From Polaribacter litorisediminis (GTDB lineage Bacteria; Bacteroidota; Bacteroidia; Flavobacteriales; Flavobacteriaceae): 64,000 nt of DNA. The position numbers and the translations under genes are program-made. Location: the NCBI RefSeq assembly GCF_019968605.1, contig NZ_CP082966.1, positions 2,469,501 through 2,533,500 on the forward strand, written 5' to 3'. How positions within the stretch are numbered: the stretch's first letter is position 1; every line of letters starts with the position of its first letter. Of this stretch, positions 33,389 through 43,280 are shown piece after piece. The notes beneath the pieces are model-generated. The model saw nothing but the letters and a program-made list of their open reading frames with translations, ran no database searches and was not told the origin of the DNA.

Positions 33389-35104
33389 ATGAATGATATT
33401 TTAGAAAAAGCAAAAAAATGGTTAACTCCTATTTTTGATACTGAAACTCAAGCAGAAATACAGAATCTTATTGATAATAACCCAAAGGATTTGGCTGATA
33501 GATTCTATAAAGATATGGAATTCGGAACCGGCGGAATGCGAGGAGTCATGGGAGCGGGAACTAATAGAATTAATAAATATACCTTAGGAAGAGCCACGCA
33601 AGGCCTTTCTAATTATCTGATAGAAAATGTAAAAAAAGCACAATTGAAAGTGGTCATAGCTTTTGATTGCAGACATAATAGTAAAAAGTTCGCAAAAATT
33701 GTTGCCGATGTTTTATCCGCAAATAATATTAAAGTTTACTTATTTGAAGATTTAAGAGCAACCCCAGAATTATCTTTTGCAGTGCGTCATTTAGGGTGTG
33801 ACGCCGGTATTGTATTAACCGCATCTCACAATCCGCCAGAATATAATGGTTACAAAGTATATTGGGCAGATGGAGGACAAATTGTACCTCCGCATGATGC
33901 AGGAATTATTGGAGATGTAAATGCCTTAGATTTTTCTCAAATTAAATTTGAAGCCAACGAAGATTTAATTGAAATAATTGGTAAGGATGTTGACGATGTT
34001 TTTATTAAAGCTAGTGTAAAAAACGGTTCTTTATCGAAAAAAATTGAAAGAAAAAACTTAAAAATTGTCTTTACTTCTTTGCACGGAACCTCTATTGTTT
34101 CTGTGCCAGATGCTTTAGCAAAAGCAGGATATACAGATGTGCATATTGTAGAAGAACAAAGCGTACCCGATGGCGATTTTCCAACTGTAAAATCACCGAA
34201 TCCGGAAGAACCAGAAGCCTTAAAAATGGCTACGGATTTAGCAGATAAAATTGGTGCAGATATTGTAATTGGTACAGATCCTGATTGTGATCGTTTGGGC
34301 GTTGCTGTTAGAGATACAGATGGAAAAATGAAGTTAATGAACGGGAACCAAACCATGGTAGTCATGACTGAATTTCTATTGAAAAAATGGAAAGATGAAG
34401 GAAAAATGAACGGAAAACAATTTGTAGGTTCTACGATTGTTTCTACAGAATTAGTGAATGATGTAGCTGCCAATTATAACGTTGAAACCAAAGTTGGTTT
34501 AACTGGTTTTAAATGGATTGCCAAAATGGTAAAAGATTTTCCAGAACTAGACTTTATTGGAGGTGGTGAAGAAAGTTTTGGTTATATGGTGGGTGACTTT
34601 GTTCGTGATAAAGATGCAGTTACCGCTACTTTATTGGCCTGTGAAGTGGCCGCTTTAGCAAAACAAAATGGCAGCTCATTTTACCAAGAATTGTTAAACA
34701 TTTATATTGATAATAATTTTTATAAAGAGTATTTAATTTCCATTACTAAAAAAGGAATGGATGGTGCTGCAGAAATTCAGCAAATGTTAAGCGATATGCG
34801 CAACAATCCTATTTTAGAAATTGATGGTGAAAAAATTGAAACACTTTGTGACTATGACGCATCAACCAAAAAGAACTTAATTACTGGTGAAGTAACGAAG
34901 ATTGATTTACCTAAATCGAATGTATTGATCTATCAAACGGCATCAGGAACAAGAATTGCTGCAAGACCAAGTGGAACAGAGCCAAAAATTAAATTTTATT
35001 TTAGTGTCAATACTTCTTTAGACACCATAGAAAATGTTGAAAAAGTAGAAAGTGAATTAGATGCTAAAATTCAACGTATTATCAAAGAGATGAAATTGAA
35101 TTAA
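33389..35104 (+). CDS. Phosphoglucomutase/phosphomannomutase
   Basis: 571 residues, the long PgcA-like class. In order: GTGGMRGVMGAGTNRIN; the phosphoserine loop TASHNPPEYNGYKVYW with the catalytic Ser (about residue 146); the Mg-binding loop GTDPDCDRLGV (about residue 304); the sugar-binding GGGEESFGYM; and the phosphate-binding RPSGTEPKIKFYF near the C-terminus. It interconverts hexose 1- and 6-phosphates, feeding rfbA and other nucleotide-sugar routes. Its stop codon overlaps the ABC transporter start (TAATG), so the two are coupled. Confidence 0.95.
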   Translation: MNDILEKAKKWLTPIFDTETQAEIQNLIDNNPKDLADRFYKDMEFGTGGMRGVMGAGTNRINKYTLGRATQGLSNYLIENVKKAQLKVVIAFDCRHNSKKFAKIVADVLSANNIKVYLFEDLRATPELSFAVRHLGCDAGIVLTASHNPPEYNGYKVYWADGGQIVPPHDAGIIGDVNALDFSQIKFEANEDLIEIIGKDVDDVFIKASVKNGSLSKKIERKNLKIVFTSLHGTSIVSVPDALAKAGYTDVHIVEEQSVPDGDFPTVKSPNPEEPEALKMATDLADKIGADIVIGTDPDCDRLGVAVRDTDGKMKLMNGNQTMVVMTEFLLKKWKDEGKMNGKQFVGSTIVSTELVNDVAANYNVETKVGLTGFKWIAKMVKDFPELDFIGGGEESFGYMVGDFVRDKDAVTATLLACEVAALAKQNGSSFYQELLNIYIDNNFYKEYLISITKKGMDGAAEIQQMLSDMRNNPILEIDGEKIETLCDYDASTKKNLITGEVTKIDLPKSNVLIYQTASGTRIAARPSGTEPKIKFYFSVNTSLDTIENVEKVESELDAKIQRIIKEMKLN

Positions 35105-36933
35105 TGAGCTATTTCAAAGACATTTTAAAATATGAAAAAAAGTATCGAAAATTTACAGTTCTAAATATTCTATTCAATATACTTTACGCAATTTTTAATG
35201 TGCTTTCTGTTTTAGCTTTTATTCCTGTTTTAAGAATTTTATTTAGCACGGAAAAAAAAGTAATAAGCAAACCTATTTATCAGGGCATAAATGGTCTTGG
35301 AAGCTATCTAGAAAATAGCTTTAACTATTTTATTTCTCAAAAAATAATAAATGATGGTGAAGTTAACGTCTTACTATTCATTTGTTTGCTATCGCTATCC
35401 TTATTCTTTTTTAAAAACTTATTTAGATATTTAGCCTCGTATGTAATTACTTTTTTAAGAACAGGCATTGTAAAAGATCTACGGGATAAATTATATGAAA
35501 AGATTGTAGCCTTGCCCATCGCGTATTTTTCAGAAAAGAGAAAAGGAGATATTATTGCCCGCATGACTTCTGATGTAAAAGAAGTAGAAACCTCTATTTT
35601 AACTTCTATAGAAGTATTAGTTAGAGAACCGCTAACGGTTCTTATCTCTATTTCTATTATGCTATATATAAGTGTAGAATTAACACTCTTTGTTTTTATA
35701 TTATTACCGGTCTCTGGATTTATAATTTCATCAATCAGTAAAAAATTAAAGGCTAATTCTGTAAAAGCGCAAAAAGAAACTGGTAACTTTTTATCGTTTA
35801 TAGAGGAAACCTTAACGGGTTTAAGAATTATAAAAGGTTTTAATGCCGAAAGTGTCATTGCCAAAAAATTTAATAATTCTACACAAAATTTCAGAAAATT
35901 AATGACCAGTGTTTTTCATAGACAAACATTAGCTTCACCTATGAGTGAATTTTTAGGATCTGCCACAATCATTACCATTCTTTGGTATGGAGGAACCGAT
36001 GTTTTAAAGGAAACCAGCTCTTTAGATTCAAGCAAATTTTTAGGCTATATTCTTTTATTCTACACGGTATTAAACCCTATAAAATTAATAACAACCACGT
36101 ATTACAATATTCAAAAGGGAGAAGCTTCTGCAGAAAGGATTATGCAAATTTTAAATACTGAAAACACTATTAAAGATAAGCCGAACGCTCTTGTTAAAGA
36201 AGATTTTAAAGATCAAATTGAATTTAAAGATATCTCTTTCAAATATAAAGATGAGTATGTCTTAAAAAACTTTTCATTAACGATCAAAAAAGGGGAAACT
36301 GTGGCGCTTGTTGGGCAATCTGGAAGCGGAAAATCTACTTTAGCCAATTTAATTACTCGCTTTTATGATGTAAATAAAGGTGCTATTTTTATAGATGGAA
36401 TTGATATCAAAGACATCACCAAAAAATCTTTACGCGATTTAATGGGAATTGTTTCCCAAGACTCTATTCTCTTTAACGACACCGTTGCAAATAATATCAA
36501 TTTAGGAAATCAAAATGCTACAGATACAGCAATTTTAGAGGCTTCCAAAATTGCAAATGCCAATGAATTTATTCAAGATTTACCAGAAAAGTTTCACACA
36601 AATATTGGTGATAGCGGTGGTACACTTTCTGGCGGACAAAAACAGCGTTTATCGATTGCTAGAGCTGTTTTAAAGAATCCACCAATTATGATTTTAGATG
36701 AAGCAACTTCGGCCCTAGACACAGAATCTGAACAATTAGTACAAATTGCATTAGAAAAAATGATGCAAAATAGAACTTCGCTGGTGATTGCGCACAGATT
36801 ATCTACCATTCAAAAAGCAAACAAGATTGTTGTAATGAAAAAAGGAAAAATAGCGGAGCAAGGAAAGCATGAAGAACTATTGGCTAAAAAAGGCGAATAC
36901 TTTAAATTGGTTTCTATGCAAAGTTTAAGCTAA
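35104..36933 (+). CDS. ABC exporter, fused permease-ATPase (MsbA-like)
   Basis: 609 residues: about six membrane helices in the first 340 residues, then one ATPase domain with Walker A GQSGSGKST (about 404), Q-loop VSQDSILFND, signature LSGGQKQR (about 512), Walker B IMILDEATSALD and the H-loop IAHRLST. Half-transporter, working as a homodimer. MsbA/lipid or glycolipid export is the best guess because of the translational coupling to the phosphohexomutase and nearby glycosyltransferases. Its 3' end overlaps the convergent nucleotidyltransferase gene by 9 bases. Confidence 0.93.
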   Translation: MSYFKDILKYEKKYRKFTVLNILFNILYAIFNVLSVLAFIPVLRILFSTEKKVISKPIYQGINGLGSYLENSFNYFISQKIINDGEVNVLLFICLLSLSLFFFKNLFRYLASYVITFLRTGIVKDLRDKLYEKIVALPIAYFSEKRKGDIIARMTSDVKEVETSILTSIEVLVREPLTVLISISIMLYISVELTLFVFILLPVSGFIISSISKKLKANSVKAQKETGNFLSFIEETLTGLRIIKGFNAESVIAKKFNNSTQNFRKLMTSVFHRQTLASPMSEFLGSATIITILWYGGTDVLKETSSLDSSKFLGYILLFYTVLNPIKLITTTYYNIQKGEASAERIMQILNTENTIKDKPNALVKEDFKDQIEFKDISFKYKDEYVLKNFSLTIKKGETVALVGQSGSGKSTLANLITRFYDVNKGAIFIDGIDIKDITKKSLRDLMGIVSQDSILFNDTVANNINLGNQNATDTAILEASKIANANEFIQDLPEKFHTNIGDSGGTLSGGQKQRLSIARAVLKNPPIMILDEATSALDTESEQLVQIALEKMMQNRTSLVIAHRLSTIQKANKIVVMKKGKIAEQGKHEELLAKKGEYFKLVSMQSLS

Positions 36934-38337
36934 CTGCAAGCCTAATTTCTTGCCTTTTTCGATCATAAAAACATAGGAGGCGTCATGTTCATTCGGAATT
37001 TCACCCTCTAAAATAGCCTCTTTAATGGCTTCTTTAATTTGACCTATTTCTCTGCAAGGCTTTAAATTAAAAGCTTTCATAATTTCTTCTCCGGTAATTG
37101 GCGGCTGAAAGTTTCTAACTTTATCTCTCTCCTCTACCTCTTTAATTTTTGCCCGAACGAGATTAAAATTTTGATGATAGCGCTTAAATTTCTTCGGATT
37201 TTTCGTGGTAATATCTGCTTCACACAAAGTCATTAAAGAATTTATATCATTGCCTGCATCAAAAACCAAACGTCTTATAGCCGAGTCTGTTACCTCTGAA
37301 GCCAACACAATTGGGCGCGAACTTAACAACACCATTTTCTGAACAAATTTCATTTTATTATTCAATGGCATTTTTAACCTTTTAAAGATTTTATAGACCA
37401 TTTTAGAACCTACAAATTCATGTCCATGAAAGGTCCAACCAACTTTTTTACTAAATTTCTTTGTGGGTGCTTTTCCGATATCATGCAATAAAGCGGCCCA
37501 TCTTAACCAAACATCATCGGTGTGTTCCGCAATATTATCTACGACTTCTAAGGTATGATAAAAGTTGTCTTTATGTTTTTGGCCTTCAACCTCCTCTACT
37601 CCTTTTAAAGCAATTAATTCAGGTAAAATTTGTTGCAACAATCCTGTTTGTTGTAATAACAAAAAGCCCATAGATGGTTTTGCTGATGCTACTATTTTAT
37701 GCAACTCAACAACAATTCTTTCTCTTGTAATAATATGAAGTCTCTTAGAATTGCTAGAAATTGCTAATAGCGATTGCGCTTCAATATCGAAATTTAATTG
37801 TGTTGCAAAACGAATGGCACGCATCATTCTTAAAGGATCATCTGAATAAGTAATATCTGGATTTAAAGGAGTTTTTATAATTTTATTTTCTAAATCTTCC
37901 ATCCCGTTAAACGGATCTAATACTTCACCAAAATTCTCTTTATTTAAACTTAAGGCCAATGCATTCATGGTAAAATCCCTTCTATTTTGATCGTCTTTTA
38001 AAGTTCCTTGAGTAACTTCAGGGTTTCTACTTTCTTCTGTATAAGATTCTTTTCTAGCACCCACAAACTCTATTTCAGTGTCTTTATAACGCAACATTGC
38101 CGTTCCGTATGTTTTAAAAACTTGCACTTTTGGTTTATTTGGCAATAGTTTAGACACTTTTAAAGCTAACTCAATTCCGCTGCCTACAGCCACAATATCT
38201 ATATCTTTGGCAGTGCCTCTTTTTAAAATAAAATCGCGCACAAAACCACCAATCACATAGCTTTTTACCTGTAATTGTTCTGATGCCTTTGATATTATTG
38301 TAAAAATCTCTGAAGAAAGCGCTTCTTTATAATTCAT
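36925..38337 (-). CDS. tRNA nucleotidyltransferase (CCA-adding type) with HD domain
   Basis: 470 residues from MNYKEALSSEIF; seven codons upstream are open but outside the family start. Class II nucleotidyltransferase head: YVIGGFVRDFILKRGTAKDI (GGxVRD), followed by DIVAVG (DxD), RRDFTMNALAL and DPFNGMEDL, then the RNA-binding helices (DPLRMMRAIRFATQL). An HD phosphohydrolase domain follows (HTDDVWLRWAALLHDIGKAP). It adds or repairs the 3' CCA of tRNAs. The tRNA-Val gene in this window already encodes CCA, so repair may matter more here. Flavobacterial homologues commonly have this HD form. Confidence 0.93.
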   Translation of the reverse strand: MNYKEALSSEIFTIISKASEQLQVKSYVIGGFVRDFILKRGTAKDIDIVAVGSGIELALKVSKLLPNKPKVQVFKTYGTAMLRYKDTEIEFVGARKESYTEESRNPEVTQGTLKDDQNRRDFTMNALALSLNKENFGEVLDPFNGMEDLENKIIKTPLNPDITYSDDPLRMMRAIRFATQLNFDIEAQSLLAISSNSKRLHIITRERIVVELHKIVASAKPSMGFLLLQQTGLLQQILPELIALKGVEEVEGQKHKDNFYHTLEVVDNIAEHTDDVWLRWAALLHDIGKAPTKKFSKKVGWTFHGHEFVGSKMVYKIFKRLKMPLNNKMKFVQKMVLLSSRPIVLASEVTDSAIRRLVFDAGNDINSLMTLCEADITTKNPKKFKRYHQNFNLVRAKIKEVEERDKVRNFQPPITGEEIMKAFNLKPCREIGQIKEAIKEAILEGEIPNEHDASYVFMIEKGKKLGLQLA

Positions 38338-38389
38338 ATTTTTAGTAAGAAAGCGCAAATTTATTGTTTTCTACGCTTTTAAACAGCAA

Positions 38390-38418
38390 TTGATAAAAGA
38401 AAATTATAATTACATTTG
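38390..38418 (+). promoter_or_regulatory. Promoter of the GT11-like gene
   Basis: TTG, 18 bp, TACATTTG, 48 bp before the start codon. Confidence 0.6.
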
Positions 38419-38466
38419 TGCTTTCGTTTTCATCTAATCAAGATCCCTTAAAATGATAACTTTTTT

Positions 38467-39270
38467 ATGATTATTGTCAGAATTCTTGGCGACCTTGGAA
38501 CTCAAATGTTTCAGTACGCATATGCCAAAGCTTTGCAGCAAAAAGGATATCAAGTAAAGATTGATATTTCCAAATTAAAAAAACAAAAATTGCATAAAGA
38601 GTGCCAATTAAATCAATTTAAAATTGATTTAGAAACTACTACACCGCTTGATAACTTTTTAAGTAGCATAAGACTCCAAGCATCTTTAAAAGAAAAAAGT
38701 TTGCTATTTGATAAAAAATTTCTTGAACTACCTCCAAAAAAATATGTGATCGGTAATTTTCAAACAGAAAAATACTTTAAAACAATTCGCGCTATTTTAC
38801 GAAAACAATTTGTGGTAAAAAAAGAATTATCAAACTCAACAATCAATTATTTAAAAGAAATTACAATTCAAAAAAACGCTTGCGCTTTGCACATAGAAAG
38901 AACAAGTTCTATGGCTACTGAAAAAGTAAATGAGACTCTGTCAGCTAGTAATTTAAGGTACTACCAAGCCGCCATAAAATTGATTCAACATAAATTTAGT
39001 GATCATCATTTCTTTATATTTTCTAATGATATTTCTTGGGCTAAAAAAAACCTTAACATTGAAAATAAAACTTTTATAGAACATGCTGTGATACCTCATG
39101 AAAACATGCATCTCATAAGTTTATGTGAACATAATATTACAGCAAATAGTAATTTTTCTTGGTGGGGAGCTTGGTTAAATCAACATAAAAATAAAACTGT
39201 CATAACTTCTAAAACATGGATGGATGGGACAGAAAATGAATTTATTTGCCCAAATTGGATACAAGTTTGA
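38467..39270 (+). CDS. GT11 alpha-1,2-fucosyltransferase-like protein with altered motif I
   Basis: 267 residues. The N-terminus VRILGDLGTQMFQYAYAKAL is the GT11 signature (usually GGLGNQMFQYA). IGNFQTEKYF and ANSNFSWWGAWLN (motif II) are also well preserved, and the length is near the family norm of about 280-300. The GDP-fucose-binding motif, normally HxRRxD, reads H-I-E-R-T-S: the first Arg is Glu and the Asp is Ser. These positions are considered essential in relatives, so the enzyme may be inactive or may use another donor. It is flanked by its own promoter and stands alone between the nucleotidyltransferase and the LtaS-like gene. Confidence 0.85.
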   Translation: MIIVRILGDLGTQMFQYAYAKALQQKGYQVKIDISKLKKQKLHKECQLNQFKIDLETTTPLDNFLSSIRLQASLKEKSLLFDKKFLELPPKKYVIGNFQTEKYFKTIRAILRKQFVVKKELSNSTINYLKEITIQKNACALHIERTSSMATEKVNETLSASNLRYYQAAIKLIQHKFSDHHFFIFSNDISWAKKNLNIENKTFIEHAVIPHENMHLISLCEHNITANSNFSWWGAWLNQHKNKTVITSKTWMDGTENEFICPNWIQV

Positions 39271-39466
39271 TACTCAAAATGGACGTTACATTTTAGGTTA
39301 TATCAATTCTGTATTGAAGCAAGAAACACTTTAAATAGTAGAACTGGTATTATTTTTGTGTTTACCAAAATTTATTTTACATCCTTTGGTTCAATCATAT
39401 TTTAAACCTCTTCTCAATATTACTTTTGTTGCAAGGATTGTATATTTAAAATAATGCTAAAAATGG

Positions 39467-39474
39467 TACCTTTG
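39467..39474 (+). promoter_or_regulatory. -7 element of the LtaS-like gene
   Basis: TACCTTTG, a strong TAnnTTTG match, 16 bp before the start codon, implying a very short leader. Confidence 0.55.
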
Positions 39475-39490
39475 CAAAATATATAAAAAC

Positions 39491-41521
39491 ATGATTCAAA
39501 AAATCCCAAATTATATAAAATTCATTTTCACAAATGTTTTTTTTCTCTTCATTTTTGTCGTTTTATTTAGAGGTGTTTTCTATCTTTATTTTGCACAATT
39601 AGACACTAATTCTTCTTTAGCATCTCCAGAAATACAAAAAGCCATTTTGTTAGGCATTCGTTTTGATTTAAAATTAGCAATTATTACCTTCTTTCCATTA
39701 GCAATATTTGTCTTAATTACAAATTATCGTTTTTTTGAACGTGTAATTTTTAAAAGAATCGCAACCATTTATCTAATTATATCCTACCTAATTTTAACGC
39801 TTTTTTACCTGTTCGATTTTGGATATTATGAGTATTTAAGCATCCGAATAGATGCCTCATCATTACGATTTTTAGATAATTTTAAAATATCTACACAGGT
39901 GTTAATGGAGAGTTACCCCATTTACAAAGGTATTTTGGCATTGGTAATTTTGTGTTTTGTCATTTATAAATATACTGGCTTTGTGTATAACTTCTTTTCT
40001 AAAACACACCAAAAAATAACCAACAAATTAAAAGCAGTAGTTTTTATTGTCATGATTTTGCTTTGTTCATTTGGAATTTACAATAGCATTACGCATTACC
40101 CTTTGCGCTGGAGTGAAGCTTTTTTCTCTAAAAACAATACGATAAATCAATTCGCTTTAAATCCGGTTTTATATTTCTTTGATAGTTTTGCTTTTAGAAG
40201 TGAAGGTGTAGATCTTCAGAAATTTAAAACCTATTACCCTGTAATCGCCAAACATCTAAACTTACCAAAAGACAGCATCAATTTTGAAAAAAAAGTAACC
40301 TTTCATACCCCGTACAAAGAAAAACCGAATGTAATTTTTGTGATGTTAGAATCTACAGGAACAGCGACCCTGAGCTACTATGGAAATCCGTTGAATAGTT
40401 CGCCTAAAATGGATTCCATTATTAAAGAAAGTTTAAGTTTTTCTAAATTTTATGTACATAAAGCAGGGACAGCAGGCAGCGTTTTTGCAAGTATTACGGG
40501 TTTGCCAGATATCGAAGATGTAAAAACAGCTTCAAGAAACCCTATGATAATAGATCAACGAATTATTTTTGATCAATTTAAAGGATATGAAAAACTTTAT
40601 TTTTTGGGAGGCTCTGCGAATTGGGCAAATATTAGAGGTGTTTTTCAATCGAATATAAAGGATCTAAAAATATATGAGGAAGGAAGTTTTGAAGAAGAAA
40701 ACAGAGCCGATGTTTGGGGAATTGATGACTACGACTTATTTAAAGAATCTGACAAGGAACTGCAAAAATTGCATAAAAAAGGAAAACCTTTTGTTGCTTA
40801 CATTCAAACAGCAACCAATCATATGCCTTTTACAGTGCCCGATCATAAGGAAAGTTTTACACCTATTTTAGAAAATAAAATTGATGAAGAAACACTTCTA
40901 AAAGGTGGATTTAGATCTTTAGGACAATTAAACGGAATTCGTTATTTAGACTTTAATGTTGCTCGCTTTTTAGAGAGAGCAAAAGAAGCGGGTTATTATG
41001 AAAATTCTATTTTTGTTTTTTTTGGAGATCATCGAGGAGGTATGAAGAAACTAGATTTCTTAAAAAACAATGAAGATGATTTAGGCATACAAAGACATCA
41101 TGTTCCGTTTTTCATTCATGCGCCAAAATATGTAAAACCACAAGAAGTAAATACATACGCTAAATTAGTCGATATTTTTCCTACTGCGACAAGTTTAGCA
41201 AAAATAGATTATACAAATTATACGCTAGGAAGAGATTTACTTGACAGTACAACTACGAATACTGCTGCTTTTTTATACATTACAAGAAAAGGGGAAAAAG
41301 CTGTTGGCCTCATTAAGGATCAATTTTATTATGAAAAAACAAACATCTCTAAAAAAGCAAGTTTGTTTAGTTTACAAACAAATAACATCAAAGACATAAA
41401 GCTAGAGAAACCAATGATTGCCCAACACATGGATAGTCTTTTATCAGCTTATTATCATGCTACAAAATATTTATATTTCAATAATAAGAAAATAGCTACA
41501 CCTGTTGAAGATTTAAAATAA
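39491..41521 (+). CDS. LtaS-family membrane sulfatase/phosphoglycerol transferase
   Basis: 676 residues. About five membrane helices fill the first 230 residues (FIFTNVFFLFIFVVLFRGVF is the first). The periplasmic alkaline-phosphatase-fold domain then has the metal site in FVMLESTGTATLSYYGNP, the catalytic-Thr region HKAGTAGSVFASITGLP, the glycerol-pocket-like YFLGGSANWANIRG, IQTATNHMPF and FFGDHRGG. In Gram-positives this family polymerises lipoteichoic acid; in Bacteroidota the acceptor is unknown and phosphoglycerol or phosphoethanolamine decoration of surface glycans or lipids is likely. Confidence 0.92.
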   Translation: MIQKIPNYIKFIFTNVFFLFIFVVLFRGVFYLYFAQLDTNSSLASPEIQKAILLGIRFDLKLAIITFFPLAIFVLITNYRFFERVIFKRIATIYLIISYLILTLFYLFDFGYYEYLSIRIDASSLRFLDNFKISTQVLMESYPIYKGILALVILCFVIYKYTGFVYNFFSKTHQKITNKLKAVVFIVMILLCSFGIYNSITHYPLRWSEAFFSKNNTINQFALNPVLYFFDSFAFRSEGVDLQKFKTYYPVIAKHLNLPKDSINFEKKVTFHTPYKEKPNVIFVMLESTGTATLSYYGNPLNSSPKMDSIIKESLSFSKFYVHKAGTAGSVFASITGLPDIEDVKTASRNPMIIDQRIIFDQFKGYEKLYFLGGSANWANIRGVFQSNIKDLKIYEEGSFEEENRADVWGIDDYDLFKESDKELQKLHKKGKPFVAYIQTATNHMPFTVPDHKESFTPILENKIDEETLLKGGFRSLGQLNGIRYLDFNVARFLERAKEAGYYENSIFVFFGDHRGGMKKLDFLKNNEDDLGIQRHHVPFFIHAPKYVKPQEVNTYAKLVDIFPTATSLAKIDYTNYTLGRDLLDSTTTNTAAFLYITRKGEKAVGLIKDQFYYEKTNISKKASLFSLQTNNIKDIKLEKPMIAQHMDSLLSAYYHATKYLYFNNKKIATPVEDLK

Positions 41522-41650
41522 TACGAACTCTATAAACATCATAATTATAGAATCCTGAATTTGATTATAGTGATAGGTTCTATTTTTGATATCCTTCCTA
41601 AAAATAAAAAATACTTTTTAGCTTGCAATTATTTTAAACAATCGCTAGAA

Positions 41651-42652
41651 TTAATGAATAGTTTCATTAAAATTTGTGTCTAGCTTTTTATCGATCCAAT
41701 TTAAAATATAGGACAATGTTTTTTTATTTGCTAAAACTAACATTTGAAAGCACATAAATTTTTTAGATTTATCAATATCGAACCAAAATAATTTAAAAAC
41801 AATCTTTACATAGTTATAAGATTGATAATAACCTAAATTAAAATTATTCTTTAAAATAAAAGTGTTCTTTTTAATTTCTAAATGATTCGATAATGATGTA
41901 ATAAGAAACTGTGTATAATTCCTAAATCTAAATTTGATATTATTCTCTAATGATTTAGGATTCGACTTGAAATACGCTTCAATAGTAGATTTTCTCATAG
42001 CAACTGGCGTATGATCTATTCTTACATATTTTTTAAAACCCAATAATTTAGCCGTATTTTGCTGCCACAACTTATAACCATTTTTTTTAGGATCTATTTT
42101 TTTAAAAAAAGATTTTATTTTTAAAGCGAATTTTCTAATCGTTTTATCCTCATAAAAAGAACTCCATCTTCCTCTAATTATGGGATAATTATCCATAAAA
42201 AAATCTTCAATTTCTAGTTCTTTCATCAAAAAAAAATCATCATTCAAATACAAAAAATGTTCATTTAAATTTGGAATCTTATAAATCAGCGTTTCAATGC
42301 TCAGTGAATTAAACGTAGGTAAATAATGCTCATATCCTTTAAAAATAATGTTATGATCGATAATCATTAAATTAACCTCAGATTTTTTAGCAACTTTTTG
42401 AAGTTTATCAAAGTTTTTTGGTCGTTGATTATCTGTAACTAAATAAATATTTTTTATAAACTTTGCATTTTTAAGGATGGATGTTATTGTAATTTCAATT
42501 TCATTTATAGCATGATATGCATTAATGGTTTTGTTATCATTCCAATCTATTTTTTTTTCTAAATAGGTATTTATATTATTTTGCCAAATAACATCTGTAC
42601 TATCTACCCAGGTAATAACGGCATCAACAGGAAAATTTTCTTTATTGTACAT
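41651..42652 (-). CDS. Stealth-family hexose-1-phosphate transferase
   Basis: 333 residues from MYNKENFPVDAVITWVDS; 15 codons upstream are open but precede the conserved region. Stealth blocks are visible in order: CR1 DAVITWVDSTDVIWQ, CR2 HFLYLNDDFFLMKEL (with the DD pair) and CR3 YVRIDHTPVAMRKSTIEAYF. The C-terminal part is basic and aromatic, as in the family. Stealth proteins build phosphodiester-linked capsule or surface polysaccharide by transferring sugar phosphates from nucleotide donors. The Lys/Asn-rich, AT-rich coding fits horizontally variable surface-glycan genes. It sits by the LtaS-like gene, facing it. Confidence 0.9.
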   Translation of the reverse strand: MYNKENFPVDAVITWVDSTDVIWQNNINTYLEKKIDWNDNKTINAYHAINEIEITITSILKNAKFIKNIYLVTDNQRPKNFDKLQKVAKKSEVNLMIIDHNIIFKGYEHYLPTFNSLSIETLIYKIPNLNEHFLYLNDDFFLMKELEIEDFFMDNYPIIRGRWSSFYEDKTIRKFALKIKSFFKKIDPKKNGYKLWQQNTAKLLGFKKYVRIDHTPVAMRKSTIEAYFKSNPKSLENNIKFRFRNYTQFLITSLSNHLEIKKNTFILKNNFNLGYYQSYNYVKIVFKLFWFDIDKSKKFMCFQMLVLANKKTLSYILNWIDKKLDTNFNETIH

Positions 42653-42777
42653 TACTACTATTTTTAAAATTAAACAACCATCGATAAGTATTTCCAAGAT
42701 TGAAAAATTCAGTGCTCATTATAATATCAATTATCCATTAAAATTACTGTAATTTGAAAAATAGCAGGTATAAAAAC

Positions 42778-43280
42778 CTAAGAACCCGCTATGCTTATTG
42801 TTTTGGCCCCTATAAAACGATTTATCTTTAATATCCCTTTAGCAATCGTTTTTATTTGATACTTTAATAATCTATAATATGAGCAAGTTTTATGCATACT
42901 ATTAAAACACAAATATACATTTAATCTTAATTTTGGAATTAGTGTTGTCCGATTAAAATTAGCTAAAGTGTTTTAAAGTATGGATAGTATTTATTTTGAA
43001 GAGCCTTTAAAGTAGTATACCTTGCTTTTAAAACCGTTTTAGAATTTATGATGTATCGAAAAATTTAAAATCATAATACTATTGTTTTTCAGTTAGTTAC
43101 ATTTAAGTCTTTGTTCTTGATTCTAACAACGAAAGCGGTCTTTTTATCTTTTATCGGATAACAATGTTTTAGACTAAAAAAAGAAAAAAAAGAAATCCTA
43201 TGATAGTAGCTATAATTTTTTTGATTAAATTATGAATAACACCCATTTTTAAGTGTGCGTTTTTTAAAACTAAATTGACA
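42778..43280 (-). pseudogene. Glycosyltransferase 3' remnant interrupted by a small element
   Basis: The minus strand encodes, from about 43230 down, VIHNLIKKIIATIIGFLFF and, after a 0.2-kb interruption, IPKLRLNVYLCFN. The intact GT2 protein at 45615 reads INNLIGKIIAGSIGVLFF then IPKLRLNVYLCFN with nothing between. This is therefore the C-terminal part of a second copy, split by inserted DNA (42943-43163), with stops upstream and the catalytic half missing. After the second piece the frame runs on to a stop at 42778 with a tail unlike the intact copy. Confidence 0.8.
42943..43163. mobile_element. 221-bp element with terminal inverted repeats (MITE-like)
   Basis: The ends are TGTTGTCCGATTAAAA and TTTTATCGGATAACA, an imperfect inverted repeat (13 of 16 with one gap). 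It sits exactly where the intact paralogue of the surrounding pseudogene has no DNA. No transposase frame. A clear target duplication is not visible, and about 12 extra bases adjoin the right end, so the boundaries are approximate. Confidence 0.5.
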
